Below, one piece after another: positions 1 through 9,329 of a stretch of 64,000 nucleotides of DNA. Within the stretch, counting starts at the first letter, position 1; every line of letters starts with the position of its first letter. The notes beneath the pieces were generated by a model. The model made no database searches. It saw only the letters and a list, made by a program, of their open reading frames with translations, and had not been told where the DNA came from. The DNA is from Chelonobacter oris. Its GTDB lineage: Bacteria; Pseudomonadota; Gammaproteobacteria; Enterobacterales; Pasteurellaceae. The position numbers and the translations under genes are program-made. Where the stretch lies: contig NZ_JSUM01000010.1 of NCBI RefSeq assembly GCF_000772535.1, forward strand, positions 186,001 through 250,000, in the 5' to 3' direction.

Positions 1-607
1 GCGACATATTTTCAACATACGCATTGATTTTTGGCGGCAACACCAGATCTTTGACAATCGTCAACGAACGCAATATCGGAAACAGATGAATGTCATCTTC
101 CGACAGCATGCCGTTGACCGCACTTTCACTGACTATCAATTGCTCCAGTTGCGCCAAGTGCGGTTGTAGTTTTTCCAGATAAAGCGGGGTTTCCTTAATT
201 AATTGATCCGGATCGCCAACCCAATCGCTCATCCGCTTCACATAACGCGCTCGGGCAGAATCCGTGACAATCTCTGCAAACGGCGCTTTAGTAAATCGTG
301 GGATAAACAACGCCGCCGTCATGTCTTTGGTCGCACTCAGCCACTCGCCGACGGTCGGATTGTGCCGATTGCTCAAGTGCGGTTTGCCGTCCAATCGATC
401 GACATAATGCACAATCTCCATACTTTCCGGCATAAAGCTGCCGTCATCTTTTTGCAAAATCGGCACGACCTTACGCCCGACCATCTCGGTTGGTGTCTCA
501 ATATCGTCTTCCGCCAGCACTTCCTGCGTCACCGGCACGCCTTTCAGCCCGAAAATCATCGCAGCTTTCACACAAAACGGACAATGCTGATAAATGAACA
601 GTTTCAT
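1..607 (-). CDS. grxB: glutaredoxin 2 (partial, C-terminus off the window)
   Basis: Read on the minus strand from an ATG at 607, this frame stays open to the window edge (202 codons; the family is about 215). The protein starts MKLFIYQHCPFCVKAAMIF, with the CPFC dithiol active site at residues 9-12, followed by VVPILQKDDGSFMPES and VNGMLSEDDIHLFPILRSL, which are typical of GrxB. This is a GST-fold glutaredoxin that reduces protein and glutathione mixed disulfides in the cytoplasm. AGGAG lies 6 nt before the ATG. Two USS cores (156-164 and 375-383) lie inside the gene. The gene is divergent from lepA. Identity is clear; the last dozen or so residues are not seen. Confidence 0.93.
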   Translation of the reverse strand, partial: MKLFIYQHCPFCVKAAMIFGLKGVPVTQEVLAEDDIETPTEMVGRKVVPILQKDDGSFMPESMEIVHYVDRLDGKPHLSNRHNPTVGEWLSATKDMTAALFIPRFTKAPFAEIVTDSARARYVKRMSDWVGDPDQLIKETPLYLEKLQPHLAQLEQLIVSESAVNGMLSEDDIHLFPILRSLTIVKDLVLPPKINAYVENMS

Positions 608-819
608 CGAGTTCTCCTTTTGTTTACGGGGGTTAAATCACTTACCGCTTCTATCTTAAAAGATCTGCCAACCAAAGCATAATTTTTCATCACGGCTAAA
701 CCGATCTTTTTTCCGTCCCGCTTTCAAATCTTACCGTCTCTATAGCACCCAAGCCAATATTCAGGTACAATCCGCCAATTAACTTATCCGTAAAAATTGC
801 AACAGAGAATGCCTTTTAG

Positions 820-2616
820 ATGAAAAATATTCGTAACTTTTCCATTATTGCCCATATCGACCACGGAAAATCGACGTTGTCCGACCGCTTGATTCAAACT
901 TGCGGCGGGTTGAGCGCACGCGAAATGGCGGAACAGGTACTGGATTCGATGGATCTGGAGCGTGAACGCGGGATCACGATTAAAGCGCAAAGCGTTACCC
1001 TGAATTATAAGGCCAAAGACGGCGAAACCTATCAATTGAATTTTATCGATACACCGGGACATGTCGACTTCTCTTATGAAGTTTCCCGTTCACTGGCGGC
1101 TTGCGAAGGGGCATTGCTGGTGGTTGATGCCGGTCAGGGCGTGGAAGCGCAAACCTTGGCAAACTGCTATACCGCACTTGACATGGATCTGAACGTCGTG
1201 CCGATTCTAAACAAAATCGACTTGCCTGCCGCCGATCCGGAACGGGTTGCGGAAGAGATCGAAGATATTGTCGGCATCGAAGCCGCCGATGCGGTGCGCT
1301 GTTCGGCGAAAACCGGCGAGGGCATTGAAGATGTGCTGGAAGAAATCGTCAGAGAAATTCCACCGCCGGAAGGCGATCCCGATGCGCCGTTGCAAGCGCT
1401 GATTATCGACTCGTGGTTCGATAATTATCTCGGTGTGGTCTCACTGGTTCGGATAAAAAACGGGACATTAAAGAAAAACGACAAAATCAAAGTGATGAGT
1501 ACCGGCATCTCTTACGGGGTTGATCGTTTGGGGATTTTCACCCCGAAACAAGTAGACACCACCGAACTGAAGTGCGGAGAAGTGGGCTGGATTGTATGCG
1601 GCATCAAAGATATTTTAGGGGCGCCGGTCGGTGATACCTTGACTTTACAACACAAATCCGCCGATCAGCCGCTGCCCGGCTTTAAAAAAGTGAAACCGCA
1701 AGTGTATGCCGGACTGTTCCCGATCAGCTCCGACGATTACGAAGCCTTTCGCGATGCGTTGGGCAAACTAAGCCTGAATGACGCCTCATTGTTCTACGAA
1801 CCGGAAAACTCAACCGCACTTGGCTTCGGTTTCCGCTGTGGTTTCCTCGGTCTGTTGCATATGGAAATTATCCAAGAGCGGTTGGAACGGGAATATGATC
1901 TGGATTTGATCACCACCGCACCGACCGTGGTTTATGAAGTGGAACTGACCGACGGCACAACCGAACACGTCGACAGCCCGGCAAAATTGCCGCCGTTGAA
2001 CAATATCAGTGAAATCCGCGAACCGATTGCAGAATGCAATATGCTGTTGCCGCAGCAGTATTTGGGCAATGTCATTACCCTGTGCGTGGAAAAACGCGGC
2101 GTGCAGACCAATATGGTCTATCACGGCAATCAGGTCGCACTGACCTATGAAATTCCGCTCGGCGAAGTGGTCTTGGATTTCTTCGATCGCCTGAAATCCA
2201 CCTCACGCGGTTATGCCTCGCTGGATTACAGCTTCAAACGTTTTCAAGCGGCAAATATGGTGCGGGTCGATATTATGATCAACGCCGAACGGGTTGATGC
2301 CTTGGCGTTAATCGTGCATAAAGACAATGCGCCATATCGTGGACGTGAATTAGTGGAAAAAATGAAAGAGCTGATTCCGCGCCAACAATTCGATATTGCG
2401 ATTCAGGCGGCGATCGGTAACCATATCATTGCCCGCTCGACCGTGAAACAACTGCGTAAAAACGTATTGGCAAAATGTTACGGCGGTGATGTCAGCCGTA
2501 AGAAAAAACTGTTGCAGAAACAAAAAGAGGGTAAAAAACGCATGAAATCATTGGGTAACGTTGAAGTGCCGCAAGAAGCGTTTTTGGCTATTCTGCATGT
2601 CGGTAAAGACAAATAA
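820..2616 (+). CDS. lepA: elongation factor 4 (ribosome back-translocase LepA)
   Basis: 598 aa, the usual length. The translation GTPase motifs are present: AHIDHGKST (G1, residues 10-18), RGITI (G2), DTPGH (G3, about 77-81), NKID (G4, about 131-134) and SAKTGEG (G5). The long domains III-V and the LepA C-terminal domain follow, ending near [18 protein letters not shown]. LepA is a cytoplasmic and membrane-peripheral GTPase that acts on stalled or mistranslocated ribosomes and in 30S assembly. It is the first gene of lepA-lepB-rnc-era; lepB starts 9 nt after its stop, which fits co-transcription. Identification is firm. Confidence 0.98.
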   Translation: MKNIRNFSIIAHIDHGKSTLSDRLIQTCGGLSAREMAEQVLDSMDLERERGITIKAQSVTLNYKAKDGETYQLNFIDTPGHVDFSYEVSRSLAACEGALLVVDAGQGVEAQTLANCYTALDMDLNVVPILNKIDLPAADPERVAEEIEDIVGIEAADAVRCSAKTGEGIEDVLEEIVREIPPPEGDPDAPLQALIIDSWFDNYLGVVSLVRIKNGTLKKNDKIKVMSTGISYGVDRLGIFTPKQVDTTELKCGEVGWIVCGIKDILGAPVGDTLTLQHKSADQPLPGFKKVKPQVYAGLFPISSDDYEAFRDALGKLSLNDASLFYEPENSTALGFGFRCGFLGLLHMEIIQERLEREYDLDLITTAPTVVYEVELTDGTTEHVDSPAKLPPLNNISEIREPIAECNMLLPQQYLGNVITLCVEKRGVQTNMVYHGNQVALTYEIPLGEVVLDFFDRLKSTSRGYASLDYSFKRFQAANMVRVDIMINAERVDALALIVHKDNAPYRGRELVEKMKELIPRQQFDIAIQAAIGNHIIARSTVKQLRKNVLAKCYGGDVSRKKKLLQKQKEGKKRMKSLGNVEVPQEAFLAILHVGKDK

Positions 2617-2625
2617 GGAAAATTC

Positions 2626-3600
2626 ATGTCAAAATTCTTTCTTCCGATTCTTCTGGTCTGTGGATATGTCTTGTGGAAAGTGCTGGATCATCTGGCACTG
2701 CCGAACACCTTTTCCATCCTATTGATCATCTTCACCCTGATTGCCGGTGCAAGCTGGTGTTATAACCGCTTTGCCGTCGAACCGAAACGCCAACGTCAGA
2801 TCGCCCGTCTTGAACAACGCAGCGGCAAAACACTGAGCGAACAAGAGCGAGCGCAAGTCGAGCCGATTTCCGAAGGCAGTGAATTTGTCGCCTCGCTGTT
2901 TCCGGTATTGGCTATCGTGCTGTTGGTAAGATCGTTTCTGTTCGAACCGTTTCAAATTCCATCAGGCTCAATGGAGCCGAGCTTGCGGATTGGCGATTTC
3001 GTGATTGTGGAAAAATATGCCTACGGGATCAAAGATCCGATTTTGCAAAATACCCTGATTCCTATCGGCGAACCGAAACGCGGTGATGTGGTGGTTTTCA
3101 AAGCGCCGCCGCAACCGACGATTGACTATATTAAACGTGTAGTCGGACTGCCGGGCGACCATATTAAATACGATCAGGCGAACGGCACGCTCACCGTTAC
3201 CCCGGCAAAGTGCGGTCAGGCGGTATGTGAGCCGGAAGTCTATCAATACAGCGATGCCAAACCGAATCCGGACTACTTTTATCATGGCAATGCACAAATT
3301 GAAATGACGGAAAAAGGGGCAACGACACATCAGATCCTGCTTAATCCGGTACGCTTTTATTATGATGCGGCTTACTACAAACAGGCCGGGAATCCGCCTG
3401 GCGAATGGACCGTACCTGCCGGCGAATACTTTATGATGGGCGATAATCGCGACAACAGCGACGACAGCCGTTTTTGGGGCTTTGTACCGGAAAAAGCGTT
3501 GGTCGGCAAGGCCAGCTGGATTTGGTTGAGTCTGGATAAAAAAGCCAACCAATGGCCGACCGGAATCCGCACCGAACGCCTGTTTACGGCTATTCAGTAA
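2626..3600 (+). CDS. lepB: signal peptidase I
   Basis: 324 aa. Two membrane segments near the N-terminus (about 4-20 and 28-46) and a further hydrophobic stretch (about 87-106) precede the catalytic box IPSGSMEPSL, whose nucleophile is Ser115. The general base is Lys170 in DYIKRVVGLPGD, and box E reads MGDNRDNSDDSRFWG. It cleaves signal peptides from exported pre-proteins on the periplasmic face of the inner membrane. AAGGAAA precedes the ATG. The gene lies between lepA and rnc with 9-nt gaps on both sides, as in E. coli and Haemophilus. Confidence 0.98.
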   Translation: MSKFFLPILLVCGYVLWKVLDHLALPNTFSILLIIFTLIAGASWCYNRFAVEPKRQRQIARLEQRSGKTLSEQERAQVEPISEGSEFVASLFPVLAIVLLVRSFLFEPFQIPSGSMEPSLRIGDFVIVEKYAYGIKDPILQNTLIPIGEPKRGDVVVFKAPPQPTIDYIKRVVGLPGDHIKYDQANGTLTVTPAKCGQAVCEPEVYQYSDAKPNPDYFYHGNAQIEMTEKGATTHQILLNPVRFYYDAAYYKQAGNPPGEWTVPAGEYFMMGDNRDNSDDSRFWGFVPEKALVGKASWIWLSLDKKANQWPTGIRTERLFTAIQ

Positions 3601-3609
3601 GGCGACACC

Positions 3610-4293
3610 ATGCAGAATCTGGACAGATTACAACGTAAAATCGGCTATCAATTCCAAAATATTACTTTGCTGAAACAGGCATTGACACACCGCAGCGCCG
3701 ACAGCAAACATAACGAACGGCTGGAATTTCTCGGCGATTCGATTTTGAATTTTATTATCGGCGAAGCATTGTTCAAACAATTCGACAATGTCGACGAAGG
3801 CGATCTCAGCCGAATGCGCGCCACCTTGGTTCGGGAAAAAACGCTGGCGATTCTTGCGCGTCAATTCGAACTGGGGGATTATCTGCGACTGGGGCAGGGC
3901 GAGTTGAAAAGCGGCGGTTATCGGCGCGATTCGATTCTGTCCGACGGCGTGGAAGCGATTATCGGTGCGATGTATCTGGATAGCGGTTTGGAAAATATTA
4001 TGCCGATTGTGCGTCTGTGGTATAAATCCTTCCTTGCCGAAATCAAACCGGGCGATAACCAAAAAGATCCGAAAACCCGCTTGCAGGAATATCTGCAAGG
4101 CAACCGCCAGCCGTTACCCGAATACGACGTGATCGATATTCAAGGCGAAGCACATAAACAAACCTTTAAAGTCGCCTGCCGTGTCAGCAGTCTGGATAAA
4201 ACCGTTATCGGTCAGGGACAAAGCCGTCGCAAAGCCGAACAAGCCGCCGCAGAAGCCATTCTGCAACAGCTCAACCTTACTCAAACTCCATAA
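3610..4293 (+). CDS. rnc: ribonuclease III
   Basis: 227 aa. The RNase III signature [11 protein letters not shown] lies near residue 38, and the second catalytic cluster [15 protein letters not shown] near 115-130 contains the metal-binding Glu. A double-stranded RNA-binding domain fills the C-terminal third ([19 protein letters not shown] onward). It processes the rRNA precursor and cleaves structured mRNAs. It sits 9 nt after lepB and 9 nt before era, so the four genes look like one transcript. In E. coli RNase III cleaves the leader of its own mRNA; I did not find an equivalent leader here, because rnc lies inside the operon. Confidence 0.98.
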   Translation: MQNLDRLQRKIGYQFQNITLLKQALTHRSADSKHNERLEFLGDSILNFIIGEALFKQFDNVDEGDLSRMRATLVREKTLAILARQFELGDYLRLGQGELKSGGYRRDSILSDGVEAIIGAMYLDSGLENIMPIVRLWYKSFLAEIKPGDNQKDPKTRLQEYLQGNRQPLPEYDVIDIQGEAHKQTFKVACRVSSLDKTVIGQGQSRRKAEQAAAEAILQQLNLTQTP

Positions 4294-4302
4294 GGCGATA
4301 AC

Positions 4303-5226
4303 ATGACTGATTCTACTCTTGTCGACAACACTCCTGAAACCTACTGCGGCTTTATCGCCATTGTCGGTCGCCCGAATGTCGGCAAATCCACCTTGCTGAA
4401 TAAACTGCTGGGGCAAAAAATTTCAATCACCTCACGCAAAGCGCAAACCACCCGTCACCGCATTGTCGGCATTGATACCGAAGGAGCGTATCAGGCGATT
4501 TATGTCGATACGCCGGGATTACATATCGAAGAAAAACGGGCGATCAACCGCCTGATGAACAAAGCCGCCAGCAGTGCCATCGGTGATGTGGATTTGATTT
4601 TCTTCGTGGTGGACGGCACACACTGGAACGACGACGACGAAATGGTACTGAACAAACTACGTGCCGCCAAAGCGCCGGTGATTTTGGTTATTAACAAAAT
4701 TGATCATGTTAAAAACAAAGACGAGATGTTGCCGTTTATCACCGAATTGAACCAACGCTTTGCATTTAAGGCGACCGTGCCGATTTCAGCCCAACGCGGC
4801 AACAATGTTCATCAATTGAAAAAAATCGTACAAAATTCCCTGCGTCCCGGCATTCACCATTTTCCGGAAGATTACATCACCGACCGCTCACAACGCTTTA
4901 TGGCGTCGGAAATCATTCGTGAAAAACTGATGCGCTTTATGGGCGAAGAGCTGCCGTATTCGGTGACGGTCGAAATCGAACAATTTAAAACCAACGAGCG
5001 CGGCACTTACGAAATCAACGGCTTGATTCTGGTTGAGCGTGAAGGGCAGAAAAAAATGGTCATCGGCCATCAAGGTCAAAAAATCAAAACCATCGGTATC
5101 GAAGCCCGTGCAGATATGGAAAAACTGTTTGAAAACAAAGTGCATCTGGAACTTTGGGTTAAAGTCAAATCCGGTTGGGCGGACGATGAACGCGCCCTGC
5201 GCAGCCTGGGTTATATCGACGAATAA
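4303..5226 (+). CDS. era: GTPase Era
   Basis: 307 aa. GTPase motifs are [10 protein letters not shown] (G1), DTPGLH (G3) and [11 protein letters not shown] (G4), then the C-terminal KH domain with [13 protein letters not shown]. Era binds the 3' end of 16S rRNA and helps 30S maturation. It is the last gene of lepA-lepB-rnc-era. A USS and then a strong hairpin with a T run follow within about 50 nt, closing the transcript. Confidence 0.98.
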   Translation: MTDSTLVDNTPETYCGFIAIVGRPNVGKSTLLNKLLGQKISITSRKAQTTRHRIVGIDTEGAYQAIYVDTPGLHIEEKRAINRLMNKAASSAIGDVDLIFFVVDGTHWNDDDEMVLNKLRAAKAPVILVINKIDHVKNKDEMLPFITELNQRFAFKATVPISAQRGNNVHQLKKIVQNSLRPGIHHFPEDYITDRSQRFMASEIIREKLMRFMGEELPYSVTVEIEQFKTNERGTYEINGLILVEREGQKKMVIGHQGQKIKTIGIEARADMEKLFENKVHLELWVKVKSGWADDERALRSLGYIDE

Positions 5227-5240
5227 CCAAACCGCACTTT

Positions 5241-5274
5241 AAATACCAATTACCGCTGTAGTTGGTATTTTTTT
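5241..5274 (+). terminator. rho-independent terminator after era
   Basis: AAATACCAA (5241-5249) pairs with TTGGTATTT (5262-5270) around a 12-nt loop, and the stem runs into a T run. A USS copy (ACCGCACTT) lies just upstream. Confidence 0.75.
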
Positions 5275-5312
5275 ATCCGTTTCTTTTCATCACCTAAGGT
5301 AACGCATTAAAT

Positions 5313-6617
5313 ATGAACAAACTGCTCTACTCCGTTGAAGACAAACCGCCTTTTTTATTAAGCCTGTTATTGGGCGCGCAACATCTGCTTGCTGCACTCG
5401 GTGGGATTATCGCCGTGCCGTTGGTCATCGGCAATGTACTGCAATTGCCGAGTCATGACACGATTATTCTGGTCAATGCCGCCCTATTGATTTCCGGTGT
5501 GGTCACGATGATTCAAAGTCAGGGTATCGGTCCGATCGGCATTCGCCTGCCGAGTGTGATGGGCACCAGCTTTACCTTTGTTGCCGCCGCATTGTCGATC
5601 GGTTTCAGTGAAGACGGTGTCGCCGGGATTTTAGGCGCATCGCTGGTCGGTTCGCTGGTGATGATCATCGGCAGTTTCTTTATGCCGACCATTCGCAAAC
5701 TGTTTCCACCGATCGTCACCGGCACGGTCGTGATGATGATCGGCCTCAGCCTGATTCCGGTTGCCGTCGATTGGTTCGCCGGCGGACAGCGCGGTGACGC
5801 CGATTATGCCTCACCTGAAAATCTCGCTATGGCGTTGTTTGTGTTGACCATTGTGGTGATCTTGGTGCAATGGGGCAAAGGCATTTTTTCAGCCGCAGCG
5901 ATTGTAATCGGTATGTTTGCCGGCTATTTGACCGCACTTTTGCTCGGCTGGATTGACTTCAGCGCTGTTCGTCAAGCCGATGGGTTCGCCTTGCCGCAAC
6001 CGTTGCATTTCGGACTGACATTTCCACTTTCCGGTATTATCGGCATGAGCATCGCCTATCTGGTGACGATTGTCGAATCCAGCGGGAACTTTCTGGCGCT
6101 CGGTAATGCCACCCGAACCGAGATCAGCGGCAAGCACCTGCGTGGCGGTGTATTGTGTGACGGTTTGGGTTCGGCGCTGGCAGCCGTAATGTCGACAACG
6201 CCATTTTCATCGTTTTCACAAAATATCGGTGTCATTTCTCTGACCGGCGTTGCCAGCCGTTACGTGGTGACCATAACCGGCGCTTTGCTAGTCGTGGCCG
6301 GGCTTTTTCCGCTATTCGGGGCGTTGATTGTTTCCATTCCGTTACCGGTGCTGGGCGGGGCGGGCTTGATGATGTTTGCAATGATTATCGCCGCCGGGAT
6401 TCAGATGTTGGATAAAGTGGAACGCAGCAAGCGCAACGGTTTAATTATTGCAATTTCAATCGGCTGCGGTTTAGCCGTGACCACCCGTCCGGAAATTCTG
6501 GACAAACTGCCCTCCTTCGTCAAAGAAATTTTCGGCTCCGGCATCACCGTCGGATCATTGCTGGCACTGACCCTGAATTTGGTGCTACCGCATGAAAAAT
6601 CGGAAAAAACAGAATAA
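5313..6617 (+). CDS. NCS2-family purine (xanthine/urate-type) permease
   Basis: 434 aa, strongly hydrophobic with about 12-14 membrane segments. The nucleobase-ascorbate transporter signature reads QNIGVISLTG (near residue 305). A Gln start and TG end are typical of the xanthine/urate branch, whereas uracil permeases have E-N-x-G ending in TR. SLIPVAVDW and VTIVESSG match the conserved TM3 and TM8 regions. It should import a purine base by proton symport through the inner membrane. It stands alone between two terminators. The exact substrate (xanthine, urate or another purine) cannot be told from sequence alone, so no symbol is given. Confidence 0.85.
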   Translation: MNKLLYSVEDKPPFLLSLLLGAQHLLAALGGIIAVPLVIGNVLQLPSHDTIILVNAALLISGVVTMIQSQGIGPIGIRLPSVMGTSFTFVAAALSIGFSEDGVAGILGASLVGSLVMIIGSFFMPTIRKLFPPIVTGTVVMMIGLSLIPVAVDWFAGGQRGDADYASPENLAMALFVLTIVVILVQWGKGIFSAAAIVIGMFAGYLTALLLGWIDFSAVRQADGFALPQPLHFGLTFPLSGIIGMSIAYLVTIVESSGNFLALGNATRTEISGKHLRGGVLCDGLGSALAAVMSTTPFSSFSQNIGVISLTGVASRYVVTITGALLVVAGLFPLFGALIVSIPLPVLGGAGLMMFAMIIAAGIQMLDKVERSKRNGLIIAISIGCGLAVTTRPEILDKLPSFVKEIFGSGITVGSLLALTLNLVLPHEKSEKTE

Positions 6618-6635
6618 ACTCACCTGAATCTAAAC

Positions 6636-6672
6636 CTCGCCGTCGGCTTCTACCGATGGCGAGTTGTTTTAT
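6636..6672 (+). terminator. rho-independent terminator after the purine permease
   Basis: CTCGCC (6636-6641) pairs with GGCGAG (6658-6663), extended inward by TCGG and CCGA, then TTGTTTTA. It lies 19 nt after the permease stop. Confidence 0.65.
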
Positions 6673-6687
6673 GTTATCGCTATTGTT

Positions 6688-6790
6688 ATTTCGCCTTGCG
6701 GCGACTTGCTTTTCTTTGTTTCGCCAAAGAAAGAAAAACGCCCTGATAAAGTGCTAATCTTTGCAACAGGCAGTTCATCAGGGACCCCGA
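6688..6790. repeat. palindrome-rich intergenic repeat-like element
   Basis: This non-coding stretch holds nested inverted repeats. TTTCTTTG (6711-6718) pairs with CAAAGAAA (6725-6732), and CCCTGAT (6741-6747) pairs with ATCAGGG (6777-6783). The sequence around TTTCTTTGTTTCGCCAAAG resembles an interspersed element that I recall from Haemophilus-type genomes. That is memory, not a search result. No second copy is seen in this window. Confidence 0.4.
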
Positions 6791-6852
6791 AAAACATAAC
6801 CCAAAGTATGAGATTCTAAACCGCACTTTGGATATAAATCTTAATAAGAAAT

Positions 6853-6880
6853 TTGTAGTTTAGTGAAAATGCGCTATATT
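6853..6880 (+). promoter_or_regulatory. candidate sigma-70 promoter for queCDE
   Basis: TTGTAG (6853-6858) and TATATT (6875-6880) are separated by 16 nt. A start near 6887 would give a leader of about 78 nt that contains the preQ1 riboswitch. Confidence 0.5.
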
Positions 6881-6920
6881 CTTCGCCGCCAAAGTCCTGT
6901 AGAATGTTCCCCCCTTAATC

Positions 6921-6958
6921 AACGTGGTTCGTAACCCTCCCACGCAAAAAAACTAGGA
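6921..6958 (+). promoter_or_regulatory. preQ1 class I riboswitch
   Basis: CGTGG (6923-6927) pairs with CCACG (6940-6944) around the loop TTCGTAACCCTC. An A-rich tail, CAAAAAAACTAGGA (6945-6958), follows and can fold back into the loop as the H-type pseudoknot of preQ1-I aptamers. The tail contains AGGA (6955-6958), the Shine-Dalgarno of queC, 6 nt before its ATG. Ligand binding should therefore hide the ribosome site and lower translation of the queuosine precursor genes. The fold and its position before queCDE support each other. Confidence 0.85.
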
Positions 6959-6964
6959 TAAATC

Positions 6965-7633
6965 ATGTTACAAACAAAAAAAGCCTTGGTGATCTTCTCC
7001 GGCGGACAAGATTCCACCACCTGCCTGTTACAGGCCATTCACGACTACGGCAAAGAAAACGTCGAAGTCGTCACCTTTCAATACGGACAACGCCACGCCA
7101 TCGAGCTGGAAAAGGCGCGCTGGATCGCACAAGATCTGGGCGTTAAGCAGACCCTGATCGATACTTCGGTCATCAAAGCCATCACCGGCAATGCGCTGAT
7201 GGATCAAAGTGCGGTTATCGAACAAACCGATAACGATATGCCGAATACTTTTGTTGACGGACGTAATGCCCTGTTTTTGTTGTATGCGGCGATCTACGCC
7301 AAAGGGCAAGGCATTTCGGATATTATCACCGGCGTTTGCGAAACGGATTTCAGCGGCTATCCCGACTGCCGTGATGTCTTTATCAAATCCATGAACGTCA
7401 CTCTCAATCTGGCGATGGATTATCCGTTCAATATTAAAACGCCGCTGATGTATCTGGACAAAAAACAGACTTGGGCATTAGCGGATCAACTAGGCGGTCT
7501 GGATTATGTCATGCGGCACACCCACACCTGCTATCTGGGCGTGGAAGGCGGCTGTCATCAATGCCCGAGCTGTAAACTGCGTGAAAAAGGGCTTAACGAC
7601 TACTTGCAGCAAAAAGGACAACCGTATGTTTAA
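6965..7633 (+). CDS. queC: 7-cyano-7-deazaguanine (preQ0) synthase
   Basis: 222 aa. An N-terminal PP-loop ATPase motif, [10 protein letters not shown], starts at about residue 12. A C-terminal zinc site has Cys residues in [16 protein letters not shown]. QueC converts 7-carboxy-7-deazaguanine to preQ0 with ATP and ammonia, the last step before preQ1 and queuosine in tRNA. It is the first gene behind the preQ1 riboswitch and overlaps queD by 8 nt, so translation of the three que genes is probably coupled. Confidence 0.97.
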   Translation: MLQTKKALVIFSGGQDSTTCLLQAIHDYGKENVEVVTFQYGQRHAIELEKARWIAQDLGVKQTLIDTSVIKAITGNALMDQSAVIEQTDNDMPNTFVDGRNALFLLYAAIYAKGQGISDIITGVCETDFSGYPDCRDVFIKSMNVTLNLAMDYPFNIKTPLMYLDKKQTWALADQLGGLDYVMRHTHTCYLGVEGGCHQCPSCKLREKGLNDYLQQKGQPYV

Positions 7634-8054
7634 AATCAGCAAAGAATTCAGTTTCGATATGGCGCATATGCTCGACGGACACGACGGCAAATGTAAGAAC
7701 CTGCACGGGCACACCTATAAATTACAAGTCGAACTTTGCGCACCGCTGCTGACCGATCCGGCAAAGTGCGGTATGGTGATGGATTACAGCGATTTGAAAC
7801 GCATTGTCGACGACTTGATCCTAAAACCGATGGATCATGCGTTTATTTTCGATCAAAACAGCGAAAAAGAACGTAAAGTCGCCGATCTGCTGCAAACACT
7901 CGATTCCAAAGTGTTTGCCCTGCCCTATCGCACCACCGCCGAGCAGATGTCGCAATTTATTTTCCAGCGCCTACAACAGGCGGGCCTACCGGTTTCTGCG
8001 GTACGGCTATGGGAAACGCCGACCTCCTATTGTGAATACACGGATCCGGCATGA
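7626..8054 (+). CDS. queD: 6-carboxy-5,6,7,8-tetrahydropterin synthase
   Basis: 142 aa from the ATG at 7626, inside the end of queC. A longer upstream frame exists but is out of register with the family start, [16 protein letters not shown]. The zinc ligands of the PTPS fold are the His in DMAHML and the HGH in NLHGHTYK, with the catalytic Cys in [18 protein letters not shown] near the C-terminus supplies the substrate-binding Glu. QueD turns dihydroneopterin triphosphate into carboxytetrahydropterin, the substrate of QueE. It overlaps queE by 4 nt (ATGA). Confidence 0.96.
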   Translation: MFKISKEFSFDMAHMLDGHDGKCKNLHGHTYKLQVELCAPLLTDPAKCGMVMDYSDLKRIVDDLILKPMDHAFIFDQNSEKERKVADLLQTLDSKVFALPYRTTAEQMSQFIFQRLQQAGLPVSAVRLWETPTSYCEYTDPA

Positions 8055-8668
8055 CGGCAGAAATCGAGTATAACATTGTCGAAATCTTCGAAAGCTTGCA
8101 AGGCGAAGGGTTCAACACCGGAATGCCGAGTATTTTTATCCGTTTCGGCAAATGCAATCTTGCCTGCCCGTGGTGCGACACGAACTACAACCAATTCGAG
8201 CGTTGGACATTTAGTCGGATCTTACGACAAGTGCGGTCATATGGTGCCAAAAACATCATCATCACCGGCGGCGAACCGACTATTCAGCCCAAACTGGAGA
8301 GCTTACTCGATCGGCTCAAGGCTGACGGCTATTTTCTGGCAATCGAAACCAACGGCTTGAAAACGATTCCGCCACAAATCGATTACATTGCGACCAGCCC
8401 CAAACTGCTGTATCAGCACAAATACCGACAGCGCTGCATTCCGTCCGCCGATGAAGTGCGGATCGTCAATGACGGCGATATTCTGCCGTTTTGCGAACAG
8501 ATCGAACGGCAAATTCAGGCGAAACACTATTACCTTTCGCCTTGCGAACAACAGGGTGAAATGAATCTGCTGGATACCGTCCGCAAACTGGGACAACTCA
8601 ATCAACGGCTCAACGGCCGAAAATGGCAACTCAGCTTGCAGACGCATAAATTGCTCGGCATTGAATAA
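8051..8668 (+). CDS. queE: 7-carboxy-7-deazaguanine synthase (radical SAM)
   Basis: 205 aa. The radical-SAM cluster motif CxxxCxxC is CNLACPWC near residue 35. ITGGEPTIQ is the SAM-contacting GGE motif. VEIFESLQGEGFNTG at the N-terminus is typical of QueE, and the ATG overlaps the queD stop. The enzyme contracts the pterin ring to 7-carboxy-7-deazaguanine, which QueC then uses. Gene order C-D-E under one riboswitch gives the GTP-to-preQ0 branch except the first step (FolE). Confidence 0.96.
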   Translation: MTAEIEYNIVEIFESLQGEGFNTGMPSIFIRFGKCNLACPWCDTNYNQFERWTFSRILRQVRSYGAKNIIITGGEPTIQPKLESLLDRLKADGYFLAIETNGLKTIPPQIDYIATSPKLLYQHKYRQRCIPSADEVRIVNDGDILPFCEQIERQIQAKHYYLSPCEQQGEMNLLDTVRKLGQLNQRLNGRKWQLSLQTHKLLGIE

Positions 8669-8675
8669 TGTACGG

Positions 8676-8703
8676 TTGGCACAATCCGAAAATTATGGAT
8701 AAT
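8676..8703 (+). promoter_or_regulatory. candidate sigma-70 promoter before pabA
   Basis: TTGGCA (8676-8681) and GATAAT (8698-8703) are spaced by 16 nt; each differs from consensus at one position. It sits just after the queE stop and about 46 nt before the pabA ATG, suggesting that the pabA-yihY-dtd group has its own start. Confidence 0.5.
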
Positions 8704-8749
8704 AGTCTGCCTTAACCCAATTCAACCGCACTTTGAGGCAAACCGACTT

Positions 8750-9313
8750 ATGCTACTGATCATCAACAACCATGACTCGTTCACCTATAATCTGGTCGAT
8801 CTGTTACGCCGGATTGAGGGGCTGGAAATGGCGGTGTGCGATACGGAAAAGGTCGATTTGCAGCAGATCGGGCAATTCAGCCATCTTTTGATGTCGCCCG
8901 GCCCCGATGTGCCGCAGGCGTATCCGCAACTGTTTCAGATCTTGCGGCACTATCACCGGCAAAAATCCATTCTCGGCGTCTGTCTAGGGCATCAGACGTT
9001 GTGCCAATTCTTCGGCGGCACATTGTATAACCTGCCGCAGGTCAGGCACGGGCGAAGTGCGGTTTTAACCCGAACGGAAAACTCGTTACTGTTTAAAAAC
9101 CTGCCGCAATCCTTTAAGATAGGGCTGTATCACTCTTGGGCGATCGATGCCGCCGCCCTGCCGACCTGCCTGCAAGCGATTGCGCAGGATCAAGCGGGAA
9201 CGCTGATGGCAATGCAACACCGCACATTACCGATTTACGGGGTGCAATTCCACCCCGAATCATTTATGACCGAATACGGCGAACAGTTACTGCGTAACTG
9301 GCTGACAAGCTAA
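8750..9313 (+). CDS. pabA: class I glutamine amidotransferase, PabA/TrpG type
   Basis: 187 aa. IINNHDSFTYNLVDLL is the N-terminal signature of the aminodeoxychorismate/anthranilate synthase glutaminase subunit. The nucleophile elbow is GVCLGHQ, and the His-Glu pair is in VQFHPESFM. It releases ammonia from glutamine for a PabB or TrpE partner. No pabB or trpE lies nearby, so whether it serves folate, tryptophan or both cannot be decided here. PabA is the likelier name because no trp genes are adjacent. A USS lies inside the gene near 9054. Confidence 0.82.
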   Translation: MLLIINNHDSFTYNLVDLLRRIEGLEMAVCDTEKVDLQQIGQFSHLLMSPGPDVPQAYPQLFQILRHYHRQKSILGVCLGHQTLCQFFGGTLYNLPQVRHGRSAVLTRTENSLLFKNLPQSFKIGLYHSWAIDAAALPTCLQAIAQDQAGTLMAMQHRTLPIYGVQFHPESFMTEYGEQLLRNWLTS

Positions 9314-9329
9314 CAAAGAGGCAAACTGT

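Noticed and set aside
203-682. Plus-strand frame of 159 codons at the left edge
   Set aside because: It is the antisense shadow of grxB, whose own frame has the CPFC active site and a full family match.
2968-3552. Long minus-strand frame opposite lepB
   Set aside because: Antisense of a well-conserved gene; no recognisable motif or ribosome site.
8051-8668. Fusion or frameshift between queD and queE
   Set aside because: The 4-nt ATGA overlap is normal, and both proteins have complete ends and motifs.
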